Source of the DNA: Pedobacter africanus
GTDB taxonomy: Bacteria; Bacteroidota; Bacteroidia; Sphingobacteriales; Sphingobacteriaceae
Assembly: GCF_900176535.1 (NCBI RefSeq)
Contig: NZ_FWXT01000001.1
Coordinates: 496,001-560,000, forward strand
Direction of reading: 5' to 3'
Length of the DNA: 64,000 nt
The position numbers were made by a program, and so were the translations under genes. Under the pieces are notes generated by a model, which ran no database searches, was not told the origin of the DNA, and was given only the letters and a program-made list of their open reading frames with translations. Shown here one piece after another: positions 45,242-53,909 of the stretch (its first letter is position 1; every line of letters begins with the position of its first letter).

Positions 45242-47101
45242 TTATTTGTTTTTAAGCATGCCGTTAAAATCGACCGCAATAGAGAAGGGATCTAAAAAAT
45301 GATCCATTAAAATAGCCAGCTGCCTTCTGCTCAGGCTGCTGTCGGCATTAACCTGTGCAGCCATCCTTGCATTCAAAACCTCAAGTAGCTCTGCTTTACT
45401 GATCTTCCTTTTTGCAGCTGCAGAGAAAAGCTCCGCAGCAAAACCTGCATCGGCAAGTTTACCTGAAGCATGCAGCTGCGCAGGAATAGCATAATATGTA
45501 CGCATGCCATTGGCCAACTCATATTCGTTAATAGGTTGCTCAGGGTAAAACCAGGTTTGGTTGGCCCATTTATAAGGAATACCAGTTCCTTTAAGGATGC
45601 CTGTAGCCCCTATTTTCTGCAGGGTTTTAAAATCTTTATCGGCCGGTTTTACATCTATAAAGGGCATAACATAGGCTTTGCTGTCCAGCAAGGCCAGCTG
45701 CACCTCCCTGATGTTTACTTCGGCAGGCTGCAGTTTATTTTTTATAGCTACTGCCGCCAGTGCACCTGCCGCCTGCCCTATGGTAAGTACTACCGGCTGC
45801 AGTCTGCTTGCACCTGCAACAATATTGGTTACGCTAATGCTTTTCTCGGCCACAATAAGGCCCTCGCCAGTAGCTGGCACTAAAGCCCCCAGTGGGATAT
45901 TGTAGGCGGGCACTTTGATGTTGATGAAATCTATCTGCGGGGCATCCGGATTTTTAAGATGATGGTGATCAATCGGATAATCGCCTATGGCAATTCCTGT
46001 ACGATATAAGTTGTTCTTTTGCTGATAAGGGGCCGTAACATCATTTACATTTAAAGTTACCATACCCTTTAGGCGTCTGGACTCCCTGTGGTAAGGGATC
46101 ATCGGCAGTTTATCTTTGGTGGGGAACTCGTCATCGGCAATGCCAAGGTGCTTAAAGCCCAGCCGCGTTTGCAGGTGGTAAACAAATCTTAAGCTATGCA
46201 GTTTGGCGGCTTTCAGGGCTGCCTCACGGTCTTTCTTTCCCATTTCAATAATGTTCAGGTATATGTCGTTGCCGCATTTAGGCCAGTTGATCATGTACTT
46301 GTTGTTGGGCAGCTTACCGTAAGTAATCATTTGGCTGCAGTCAATGGCCCTCTTGCTCTGGTCGGCCGCCGGATCGGTAATGTCGCAGCAGCATTCAAAT
46401 TCCTTAGGGTCGTAGCCCTCAGGTTTAGGGATGGTTTTATCGGTGCCCTTACCATAATCTTTCAGCACTACCACATAGGTCAGGTCCTGAATAATGTCAT
46501 TCGCCTTTTCAGGGGCAAAAGACTCGCCCGTATCATGGCGGCTGTCCATTCCCACCCGGTAAGGGATTTTCAGGAAAGCCATTACATCACCAAGTTCTGT
46601 AGCATCTATGATCAGATCTGCCGTAATTACTGCAGTTTTTCCATTTACACTTACTTCGGCCTTCCATTTTTTACCAGCGCGACTTATATTTTTCCATTCT
46701 GTTTTGTACCATATGGTCAGGTTCGGATGGCTGGCCAGTTCTTTTAATTTTTTATTGCCTATCGATGGCTCGAACAGGGTATTGCTTACCCATCCGGTTT
46801 CCACCGCTTTAGGGCCGCCATAATAATCATAAAGTTTCTGTCTGAATTCTCCCCAAAGGCCCGAAGGCATCTGGTGATTGCCGTCAATAGCCGAAACTCC
46901 TGCCGAAGTGAGCATACCGCCCAGCCATTCGGTTTCTTCAATAACCAGCGTTTTTACGCCCATTCTGGATGCCTGGATGGCAGCGGTAGTTCCGCTGGCC
47001 CCACCCCCTATAACCAACAGCTGCGTTTGGTATTCTTTGGCTGCTGAAGGCAAAACCGGAACAAGAAAGACGAACAGTAAAAAACGGAAAATATACTTCA
47101 T
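45242..47101 (-). CDS. Exported FAD-dependent oxidoreductase
   Basis: A 619-residue secreted flavoprotein with a signal peptide (about 1-21). The FAD dinucleotide fold is LLVIGGGASGTTAAIQASRMG with EETEWLGGMLTSAG, and a second FAD contact is ADLIIDATELGD. The C-terminal third is helical. Such proteins are often mislabelled xanthan lyase; redox activation of glycosidic bonds through a keto-sugar is one suggested role for secreted FAD enzymes in glycan loci. It starts 5 nt after the NAGPA gene and precedes SusC. Confidence 0.82.
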   Translation of the reverse strand: MKYIFRFLLFVFLVPVLPSAAKEYQTQLLVIGGGASGTTAAIQASRMGVKTLVIEETEWLGGMLTSAGVSAIDGNHQMPSGLWGEFRQKLYDYYGGPKAVETGWVSNTLFEPSIGNKKLKELASHPNLTIWYKTEWKNISRAGKKWKAEVSVNGKTAVITADLIIDATELGDVMAFLKIPYRVGMDSRHDTGESFAPEKANDIIQDLTYVVVLKDYGKGTDKTIPKPEGYDPKEFECCCDITDPAADQSKRAIDCSQMITYGKLPNNKYMINWPKCGNDIYLNIIEMGKKDREAALKAAKLHSLRFVYHLQTRLGFKHLGIADDEFPTKDKLPMIPYHRESRRLKGMVTLNVNDVTAPYQQKNNLYRTGIAIGDYPIDHHHLKNPDAPQIDFINIKVPAYNIPLGALVPATGEGLIVAEKSISVTNIVAGASRLQPVVLTIGQAAGALAAVAIKNKLQPAEVNIREVQLALLDSKAYVMPFIDVKPADKDFKTLQKIGATGILKGTGIPYKWANQTWFYPEQPINEYELANGMRTYYAIPAQLHASGKLADAGFAAELFSAAAKRKISKAELLEVLNARMAAQVNADSSLSRRQLAILMDHFLDPFSIAVDFNGMLKNK

Positions 47102-47106
47102 GATAA

Positions 47107-48126
47107 CTAAGATTTCTTTTTAACGATCAGCGCTGTCATAACAGGGCGCTCTGCTCCATCCGAAGGCTTAACAGTTTGCCTGGCCCTTACAGTTAAAGAA
47201 GTAGAACCACCACCATCTAAATTCACGGCACCAACACAGCCCATATCTTTCATCAGCTGTGCCAGTTCAGCTAAATTTAAACCCGTCCCTCCGGTACTGT
47301 TATTTCCCTCTACAGCCAGCAGAACAATCATATTGTTTTTGGTATAACCGATGGCCGAACGGGCGCGCGACGAGGTATTGTCGATATCAATCAGCTCTTC
47401 CCCGTCAGTAATATTGATCTTATCATCTTTAATCAGCATCGGCGAACCGCCTATTGCAGCTTTAACGTTCCACATAACGCCACCCGCCGGAACTGTGGCC
47501 GTTGGTACGGGTTTGGCCGGTGTATTGATCAGGTTGGCGGCCGGGGCCGGATAAGAATAAATGGTCCCGTTTCCAGTCCCTACATGGTAAATCCAGGTTA
47601 CATCAGGCACACCCTCTGCTGAAATTCCAAATGCAGCCCTGGTAGGATAATAAGTAGTGTTTACCCCGTTTAATGGCCGGGTTAAAGATTTAATATTGAT
47701 GGCGTTTACCACTCCCTGGTACATGGCAAGACTGTAAGACGCATTTGTTCCAAAAAAACCTCCATTAATGCAGGCGTACCTGAAACCCTTTTCTTCTGTA
47801 TAAAAGGCAGAAACCTTTTTATTCGTGGTAGCCAGTAATGGCTTTAGCTCCAGATCAGATTTAGGGTCAAAAACAACGCAGTAGGCCACAAGTGGTTTTC
47901 CATTAAATGCAGTTGTATTCTGATAAACCTGGATGCCATTAGGAAAATCAGCCATCAGGTGTATTGCTTTTTTCCAGGCTGGCGACAAACTGATGAGCGG
48001 AGTGGAATCAACCACCACTACAGGCGCTTCAGGATCGGTTTCAACACCCTTTTTAGATTTACTGCAGGCAGCCAACACTACTGCTCCCGCCATAAGAATA
48101 CATGCAAAGTTTGATTTTAAGTTCAT
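47107..48126 (-). CDS. NAGPA-type phosphodiester glycosidase lipoprotein
   Basis: A 339-residue lipoprotein (lipobox LAAC, Cys21) of the phosphodiester glycosidase family, related to the uncovering enzyme that removes alpha-GlcNAc from GlcNAc-1-phosphate diesters. Conserved stretches are YACINGGFFGTNASY, AAIGGSPMLIKD, ARSAIGYTKNNMIVLLAVEG and VGAVNLDGGGSTSL, which hold the active-site region. It suggests a target glycan containing sugar-1-phosphate diesters. It follows the GH20 gene after 115 bp, where a motif like the ROK intergenic sites occurs. Confidence 0.85.
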   Translation of the reverse strand: MNLKSNFACILMAGAVVLAACSKSKKGVETDPEAPVVVVDSTPLISLSPAWKKAIHLMADFPNGIQVYQNTTAFNGKPLVAYCVVFDPKSDLELKPLLATTNKKVSAFYTEEKGFRYACINGGFFGTNASYSLAMYQGVVNAINIKSLTRPLNGVNTTYYPTRAAFGISAEGVPDVTWIYHVGTGNGTIYSYPAPAANLINTPAKPVPTATVPAGGVMWNVKAAIGGSPMLIKDDKINITDGEELIDIDNTSSRARSAIGYTKNNMIVLLAVEGNNSTGGTGLNLAELAQLMKDMGCVGAVNLDGGGSTSLTVRARQTVKPSDGAERPVMTALIVKKKS

Positions 48127-48154
48127 AATGGTTTGGTTATGCAGTAAATATAGG

Positions 48155-48166
48155 AACTTTATTAAA
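48155..48166 (-). promoter_or_regulatory. Possible ROK-type site before the NAGPA gene
   Basis: TTTAATAAAGTT on the minus strand matches the motif that is paired upstream of both ROK genes (TTTTAATAANNTT), here 29 nt before the NAGPA start. The 115-bp gap between GH20 and this gene is AT-rich and could hold an internal promoter. Confidence 0.35.
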
Positions 48167-48241
48167 TAAATTAAAAACTTTAAGAACGTTTTGTTAAAAT
48201 ATTTTTAAAAGACCCTATATGTTCCGAATAAACCATAAAAA

Positions 48242-50182
48242 CTATTTAGCCGGCATTCTCCGCTGCAGCTCGGTTACCGGCAGCTTAAGCAGGCGCCCTA
48301 ACTGCTGCCCTTTCCGGTAGGTAACCACACGAATACTTTGCGCGCCTTTAGGAATAGACAGTGGTGTGCCTTTATAAACAGGGTAGTATTGATCGGGATC
48401 TGTATCGTCAAATGAATAATGAATATCCAGTCCTTCCACTTCGGTTGAAAGCTTCACCAGCATTTCTTTGTTCAGTCCAGGTGTTGCAGTAACGATCGCA
48501 TCATAAAAGTAACGTGAACAGGCCACCTGCTCGCGGTCCAGCAGCGGCAGGTGGCTTTCCACCCGCCTTATAAAATTGTTCCAATCGCTTTTATTACCGG
48601 CAGACCACAGCACTTCACTTAGCGCAAAAGCCCTTGGCCAGGTCATCGACTGCAGCTTACGTTCATTGGGTACCTGCTCTGTCCACAAGCTCCCTTGTCC
48701 GCCCAATACATTTTTCGCATTTATGCCTTCTGGCAGCGGATCAAACTGAAAAGTAGTACTCAACCGGTTTACCGTAAAAATGGCATTCTCCAGGTAAGGG
48801 TCGCCCTGGTAAAAATCCAGGTAAGTAAAAAATGCAGGGGTCATCACTACCTGCTGACCTTTATTGGCCGATAACAAGCCACCTTTACTGTCTTTCCAGC
48901 TCATTACCGCCATTTCATCCGGCAAACCTCCAGGCAGGTTCTCATACCATCCCATCGGCTTTTTTCCTTTCGACAGTACAATCTGCGCTACCCTTTTCAG
49001 GAAATAAGACTGCAGTTCCTCGGCACTTCCCAAATGCTCATCTTTGATCTTCTGCTGGCATACCGGGCATTTATCCCAATACGCCCTGGAAACCTCATCG
49101 CCACCGATATGTATATATTTTGAGGGGAAAAGCTGTGCAATCTCACCGATCACTTTATCAAGCGCTATAAAAACCGAATCACTGGCAGCACACAGCACAT
49201 TGGTGCGTGAAGCATTCCAGGGATCTCCTGCCAGGACCTGCTGTGGCTTTTTGGTGCAAGACAATTCGGGATAGGCCGCAATCATGGCCAGACTATGCCC
49301 CGGCACATCAATTTCCGGCACAATTTCAACAAAACGCTGCTGTCCATAAGCCACCAGCTCCCTGATATCCTCCTGTGTATAAAAACCTCCGCTGGTAGCT
49401 TTTTCATTTGGCTCTGGTGCTTTTTGCCCCCTCCAATAGCCGGTCCTGGGCACACGCCAGGCCCCAACATCCGTTAATTTTGGTAAAGAACTGATCGCTA
49501 CACGCCAGCCCTGGTTATCGGTCAGGTGCAGGTGCAGCGTATTCAATTTATACTTTGCCATCTGGTCTATATAGCGCTTAATCACATCTTTGTTAAAAAA
49601 GTGCCTGCTCACATCAACCATCAGCCCCCTCCATTTAAACCGCGGATAATCCTCAATAAAAACAGCAGGGATAACATAACCATCGCCCTTTTGATTTTGC
49701 ACAAGCCCTACCGACAGCAGCTGCATAAATGTTTGCATGCCATAAAACCAGCCTGCAGACCTGGCAGCCCTTATGGTTACCCCAGCACTGTTTATTTCCA
49801 GTTCATAAGCCTCATCACCCTTACTCTTCAGGCAGTTTTCATCCTGTACCAGTCTTATTACATTGCGCGCGCCAGGTTTCAGGTGCTTTAAATGCGCTAC
49901 AGGTTCCCGGCCCAGGCTCCTGGCAACAGCAAGCGGCAGGTTAAAACCGGTAGCCAGCTTTAAGCGTGCCGCAAATAACGAAGCAAAACCTGTATCGGTT
50001 GCCGCAGGCAAAACAATTGAAGTCCTGGCATTCAACACAAAATTCCCCTCGCCCGGCTCAAGCCTTACCGGCTTCGGAATAAGATTCAGACTTTGCGCCC
50101 GGGCATTAAAAAACAAAACTGAAAGCAAAGCAGCAGCAAGGACCGCCTTAAGGGAGGCCAATTTGAATAGCATTTTAAACAT
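48242..50182 (-). CDS. GH20 beta-N-acetylhexosaminidase
   Basis: A 646-residue exported glycoside hydrolase cleaving terminal beta-GlcNAc/GalNAc. Signal peptide (about 1-29), the GH20b alpha/beta domain (LNLIPKPVRLEPGEG onward), then the catalytic barrel from FKWRGLMVDVSRHFFNKDVIK. The catalytic Asp-Glu pair is D362-E363 in IHIGGDEVSRAYW, and the substrate Trp occurs in GQGSLWTEQVP. It is the first gene of the minus-strand glycan series and is divergent from ROK1, which suggests direct control by it. Confidence 0.93.
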   Translation of the reverse strand: MFKMLFKLASLKAVLAAALLSVLFFNARAQSLNLIPKPVRLEPGEGNFVLNARTSIVLPAATDTGFASLFAARLKLATGFNLPLAVARSLGREPVAHLKHLKPGARNVIRLVQDENCLKSKGDEAYELEINSAGVTIRAARSAGWFYGMQTFMQLLSVGLVQNQKGDGYVIPAVFIEDYPRFKWRGLMVDVSRHFFNKDVIKRYIDQMAKYKLNTLHLHLTDNQGWRVAISSLPKLTDVGAWRVPRTGYWRGQKAPEPNEKATSGGFYTQEDIRELVAYGQQRFVEIVPEIDVPGHSLAMIAAYPELSCTKKPQQVLAGDPWNASRTNVLCAASDSVFIALDKVIGEIAQLFPSKYIHIGGDEVSRAYWDKCPVCQQKIKDEHLGSAEELQSYFLKRVAQIVLSKGKKPMGWYENLPGGLPDEMAVMSWKDSKGGLLSANKGQQVVMTPAFFTYLDFYQGDPYLENAIFTVNRLSTTFQFDPLPEGINAKNVLGGQGSLWTEQVPNERKLQSMTWPRAFALSEVLWSAGNKSDWNNFIRRVESHLPLLDREQVACSRYFYDAIVTATPGLNKEMLVKLSTEVEGLDIHYSFDDTDPDQYYPVYKGTPLSIPKGAQSIRVVTYRKGQQLGRLLKLPVTELQRRMPAK

Positions 50183-50244
50183 GAGTATAACTTTATAAAG
50201 AGAACCTTAGCATTTTTTATTTAACTTCGCGATAAATCTATAAG

Positions 50245-50290
50245 TTTTTAATAACTTTCGAGATATATATTAATTATTTTTAATAAGATT
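50245..50290. promoter_or_regulatory. Paired ROK-operator candidates between GH20 and ROK1
   Basis: TTTTTAATAACTTT (50245-50258) and TTTTTAATAAGATT (50277-50290) lie 32 bp apart, about three helical turns, in the divergent spacer. A similar pair occurs upstream of ROK2 at 53775-53813, including the ATATATATTA between the two halves. Sharing by two paralogous repressors makes this a good operator candidate. Confidence 0.5.
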
Positions 50291-50330
50291 CTGCACAGAA
50301 CTGTTAAATTCGGTACAAAAGATATTTTAA

Positions 50331-51551
50331 ATGAAAACAGCGCTTTTTGAAGAACCAAATGATATCCTAACGGGGGTTGCCTATAAAAATATTCACATCA
50401 GAAAAACCATTGTATCGTATTTTGCTGATGCAGGCAATGCCACCATAGCAGACCTTTGCAGGGAAACCAATTTAAGCGTACCCAAAGTAACTGCTCTAAT
50501 TACAGAGCTTATTGCCGATGGACTGGTGAAAGACTTTGGCAAAGTGGGCTCTACGGGTGGCCGCAGGCCTAATATATATGGGCTCGTGCCAGATTCCGGT
50601 TTCTTTTTAGGCGTAGATGTAAAACACAACCACCTCAACATCGGTTTAATAGACCTGCAAAAAAAGCCGATCAAAATATCCAGAAACGTACCTTATAGTT
50701 TAAACAATACAGCAGAATCGCTGGCCTCGCTTTGCGAGCTGATCCGAAATTTCATCAGGGAAGCCAACACTTCAAGCAGCAAGATCCTGGGGCTCGGCCT
50801 CAACCTTTCCGGCCGTATCAATTACGCAACAGGCTACAGCTACAGCTTTTTTCATTTTAACGAAGACCCGCTGAGCCAGGTCCTGGAGCGGGAACTGAAC
50901 ATTAAAACCTACCTGGAGAACGATTCCCGGGCCATGGCCTACGGAGAGTTCAACTGCGGTGTAGTCAAAGAAGAAAAGAACGTGCTGTTCCTGAACCTGG
51001 ATTACGGTCTGGGTATGGGCGTAATGATCAATAACGAGCTGTACTACGGAAAATCGGGCTTTGCCGGCGAGCTTGGTCACATTCCCCTCTTCAACAACGA
51101 GATCATTTGCCAATGCGGTAAAAAAGGCTGCCTGGAAACCGAAGCCTCGGGGCGCGCACTGATCAGCATGTTCAAAGAAAAGCTTTTGGCCGGATCATCT
51201 ACTGTATTGAACAAAAAAGCTACCGACGACATACAAATGCAGGACATTATCAATGCAGCAAATAATGACGATGTGCTTTCCATAGAACTACTGGCCAAGA
51301 TCGGCGAAAAGCTGGGCCGGGGCATTGCACTGCTCATCAATATCTTTAATCCCGAGCTGGTCATCATCGGGGGTGCACTGGCCGCCACCGGCGAACACCT
51401 GCACCTGCCCATCAAAAGCGCAGTCAACAAATTCTCTTTAAGCCTGGTCAATACAGACACCCAGCTAAAAACTTCTAAGCTTGGCGAAGATTCCGGTGTA
51501 ATGGGCGCCTGTTTGCTGGTTAGAAAAAGGCTTTTAGAGTACCCACTCTAA
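50331..51551 (+). CDS. ROK-family transcriptional repressor 1 (NagC/Mlc-like)
   Basis: A 406-residue sugar-responsive repressor: winged HTH (about 20-75, TIADLCRETNLSVPKVTALI) followed by an ROK domain. The zinc motif CQCGKKGCLETEASG and the sugar-binding ENDSRAMAYGEF and GFAGELGHIPL are present. The ATP-binding DIGGTK motif of the kinases is replaced (GVDVKHNHLN), so it should bind sugar but not phosphorylate it. It is divergent from the GH20-led glycan operon and about 60% identical by eye to ROK2. Confidence 0.92.
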   Translation: MKTALFEEPNDILTGVAYKNIHIRKTIVSYFADAGNATIADLCRETNLSVPKVTALITELIADGLVKDFGKVGSTGGRRPNIYGLVPDSGFFLGVDVKHNHLNIGLIDLQKKPIKISRNVPYSLNNTAESLASLCELIRNFIREANTSSSKILGLGLNLSGRINYATGYSYSFFHFNEDPLSQVLERELNIKTYLENDSRAMAYGEFNCGVVKEEKNVLFLNLDYGLGMGVMINNELYYGKSGFAGELGHIPLFNNEIICQCGKKGCLETEASGRALISMFKEKLLAGSSTVLNKKATDDIQMQDIINAANNDDVLSIELLAKIGEKLGRGIALLINIFNPELVIIGGALAATGEHLHLPIKSAVNKFSLSLVNTDTQLKTSKLGEDSGVMGACLLVRKRLLEYPL

Positions 51552-51574
51552 AAGCCCCATATTTTTCATTTTTA

Positions 51575-52768
51575 CTATTTAACAGCGGCCATATCAACCG
51601 GAATAAATACCAGTGGGGTTGGCAAACAAGAAGCACCCGGCGGCGAATAGGTTAGCTTAATGGTTTGCTCCTCCCCGTTTTTTGCCGGAGGAAAAACCTG
51701 CACCAATATTGCTTCTGGCGCAGCTTTGGTTACCAGTCTGTCGTTAGGCAGCTGGATAATCCCCTCGTTAAATTTACCTTTACTCACCACCATGGTTGCT
51801 GCCATTCCGTTGCACCATTGGTTATCGCCAGAACGCGAGTTCCAGGTAACCAGGGCCAGGCCTTTGCCGTCTGTACTCTTCCATTTCAGTTCAATCTCGT
51901 ACATTACCCCGTAATTACCGGCCAGGGTAGATTCCTTACCACTAACACCCTCTACACCAAGCACCCATGGATCTTTGTCACCATCGGCCAGCACCAGCTC
52001 AGCCACCCCGTTTTTCGTATCCAGCACCCCTGTTGAAGTAACCTTGTAATTGCTTACGCCAAACAAACCGCGGCCAGCATTTTTATGTCCGGTAGGAATC
52101 ACCGATTTTATCCTGCCCAAAGCCACAGGGCCAGGGGTTTTCAGGTCTGTCTGGATTACGCTGATCTCGCCCGGCTGGTCTATAACAAACTCATAAAAGC
52201 CATGGGTCAGCTCATCAAATTTCACCACATTGCGTTCCAGCTGCTCATCAATGGCAATGGCCTGCCCCGGTGCCACTTCCCGGATCTGCTCTGATCCTTT
52301 CGAAGCAAAATAATCGGCGAGCCCCTGTTTGCCAATAAGAAAATAGTTTGCACTTGGCTTTTGCGAGGAATACTTCAGCATGCGGATGTGCATTTTCTGC
52401 TTACCGGTATTTTTAATTACAGCGGTTATTTTGCGGTCTATTTTTGCCGGCTCCTTTACGCCATTTACATTATATACGTACAACCTTACCGCGCCAGGTG
52501 CTACCTGCTCTTTCAAAGCAATCCCTTCAGGGATGCGAATGTATTCCGGATCGTCTGAAATGATGAACTGCGGGCCAGGCAATACCACTTTCTGGTATTT
52601 GATATCGGCAGGTTTGATGGCAAAAAAATCCTTCATCAGTACAACATTTCCCTGCTTTGCTTTCAATAAAGCCGCGGCATCTTCGGGTTTCAGCACCTGG
52701 GCATTTAGCTGCAGCGTAGCGCAAACCAGTGCCAGGCCAAGTGTAGTTTTTAAGTTTTTAAGGTTCAT
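51575..52768 (-). CDS. Exported protein of unknown function
   Basis: A 397-residue protein with a signal peptide (about 1-23). I do not recognise the family. The chain is beta-rich: an N-terminal region with PQFIISDDPEYIRIPEGIA and a fibronectin-like segment, then a second domain from about 225 (RGLFGVSNYKVTSTG) with WNSRSGDNQWCNGMAATMV. No transmembrane segment. It lies 20 nt after the esterase gene and converges with ROK1 with 23 bp between. A surface role in binding or remodelling the target glycan is possible but unproven. Confidence 0.5.
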   Translation of the reverse strand: MNLKNLKTTLGLALVCATLQLNAQVLKPEDAAALLKAKQGNVVLMKDFFAIKPADIKYQKVVLPGPQFIISDDPEYIRIPEGIALKEQVAPGAVRLYVYNVNGVKEPAKIDRKITAVIKNTGKQKMHIRMLKYSSQKPSANYFLIGKQGLADYFASKGSEQIREVAPGQAIAIDEQLERNVVKFDELTHGFYEFVIDQPGEISVIQTDLKTPGPVALGRIKSVIPTGHKNAGRGLFGVSNYKVTSTGVLDTKNGVAELVLADGDKDPWVLGVEGVSGKESTLAGNYGVMYEIELKWKSTDGKGLALVTWNSRSGDNQWCNGMAATMVVSKGKFNEGIIQLPNDRLVTKAAPEAILVQVFPPAKNGEEQTIKLTYSPPGASCLPTPLVFIPVDMAAVK

Positions 52769-52788
52769 ATTTTATTTGTGTATTGGTG

Positions 52789-53616
52789 TCAATTGATTTC
52801 GTTTTTGGCCAGTTCCTTAAAAAACCGGAAATGGGCATGAATGCTTTTAGACCAGTAGCCTCCGGTATGCGCACCGGGCTGGGCAATATAGGTAGCTTTA
52901 ATTTTCAGCTCGTCACATTTTTGCCTGAACTGGTTATTGGCCTTATAAAGGTAATCTTCCGTTCCGCAATCAAAAATCAGGGTTTTATTTAAGCCTTTGA
53001 TCTTTTCCAGCCGGTTTACCGGCGAATACTCATCGAATGCCCTGTTCTCTTCCGAATAAGGCCCCAGCAGGTTGGCAATGGTGGTTTTCTTGAACCCAGA
53101 ATGCCTCAGGTTAAGCACACCCGATGTACTGCCTGCGCTCAGAAATACATCAGGATGGTTCAGAAAAAGGTACATGGCCCCAAAGCCACCCATACTGGCC
53201 CCGGTAAGGAACAGCTTTTTCTGATCTACCTGGTAACGTGCAGCCATTTCAGGCAGCAGCTCTTTCATAAAAAAATCCTCGTACTGCAAGCTATCGGCCT
53301 GCGGCGAATTCAGGTACCAGCTTTTTTTGAGGCCATCCGGGCAAACCACTATAAAATTATAGGTATCGGCCAGCTGCTGAATGTCGGTAAGCTTGCTCCA
53401 TGACCGGTAATTGGCCGAATGCCCGTGCAACAGGAACACCACAGGATATTTATGCGCTTTTAAATAGTTAACCGGCTTATACACCAGCACACTGTCGGCC
53501 GTTTTAAGGTAACGCGATTTTAATACCACAAGGTCTTGCGCATTGGCCAGCGACAAATGAAAAAGCATCAGCAGAAAAAAACAACAAACCTTACTTATTA
53601 ATTTAAACAGTTTCAT
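52789..53616 (-). CDS. Exported alpha/beta-hydrolase esterase (esterase D / CE1-like)
   Basis: A 275-residue secreted esterase with a signal peptide (about 1-26). It shows the oxyanion region FLLHGHSANYRSW, the nucleophile elbow GASMGGFGAMYLF, an acid in FDCGTEDYLY and the catalytic His in PGAHTGGYW. Family members are feruloyl/acetyl xylan esterase or S-formylglutathione hydrolase-like. It heads a two-gene unit divergent from ROK2, so it is likely induced with the locus to remove ester groups. Confidence 0.87.
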   Translation of the reverse strand: MKLFKLISKVCCFFLLMLFHLSLANAQDLVVLKSRYLKTADSVLVYKPVNYLKAHKYPVVFLLHGHSANYRSWSKLTDIQQLADTYNFIVVCPDGLKKSWYLNSPQADSLQYEDFFMKELLPEMAARYQVDQKKLFLTGASMGGFGAMYLFLNHPDVFLSAGSTSGVLNLRHSGFKKTTIANLLGPYSEENRAFDEYSPVNRLEKIKGLNKTLIFDCGTEDYLYKANNQFRQKCDELKIKATYIAQPGAHTGGYWSKSIHAHFRFFKELAKNEIN

Positions 53617-53774
53617 TTTTAATTTTTATTACAAAGTTGATTAGCCAGCAGTCCACTTTCCTATAAAACAAGCACATTAGCCCAAAAACCCGGCTATACG
53701 CATGGGTACCGCCCATCCCAACTTTTCTGCGGAAACCTCTCCCAGCAGCCAATCAGTTTGTGAATATAAATATA

Positions 53775-53813
53775 TTTTAATAACTTACATATATATATTA
53801 TTATTTTTAATAA
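53775..53813. promoter_or_regulatory. Paired ROK-operator candidates between the esterase and ROK2
   Basis: TTTTAATAACTTA (from 53775) and TTTTTAATAAAGTT (from 53804) are separated by an AT repeat, copying the layout upstream of ROK1. They are the only conserved feature in this 293-bp divergent spacer, which otherwise shows no gene. Confidence 0.5.
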
Positions 53814-53909
53814 AGTTAACCTGTAATGCTCTCACATACACAGCTAGCAGTTCCCTCGATTACAAATAAATAGTTTTAATTTGTAGAGGATTTTTGCACA
53901 GCATAAAAA

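Noticed and set aside
48242..50182. Sialic acid utilisation locus
   Set aside because: AGE epimerase, MFS carrier and SGNH esterases suggested it, but no sialidase or N-acetylneuraminate lyase is present; GH20 and NAGPA point to other amino-sugar glycans.
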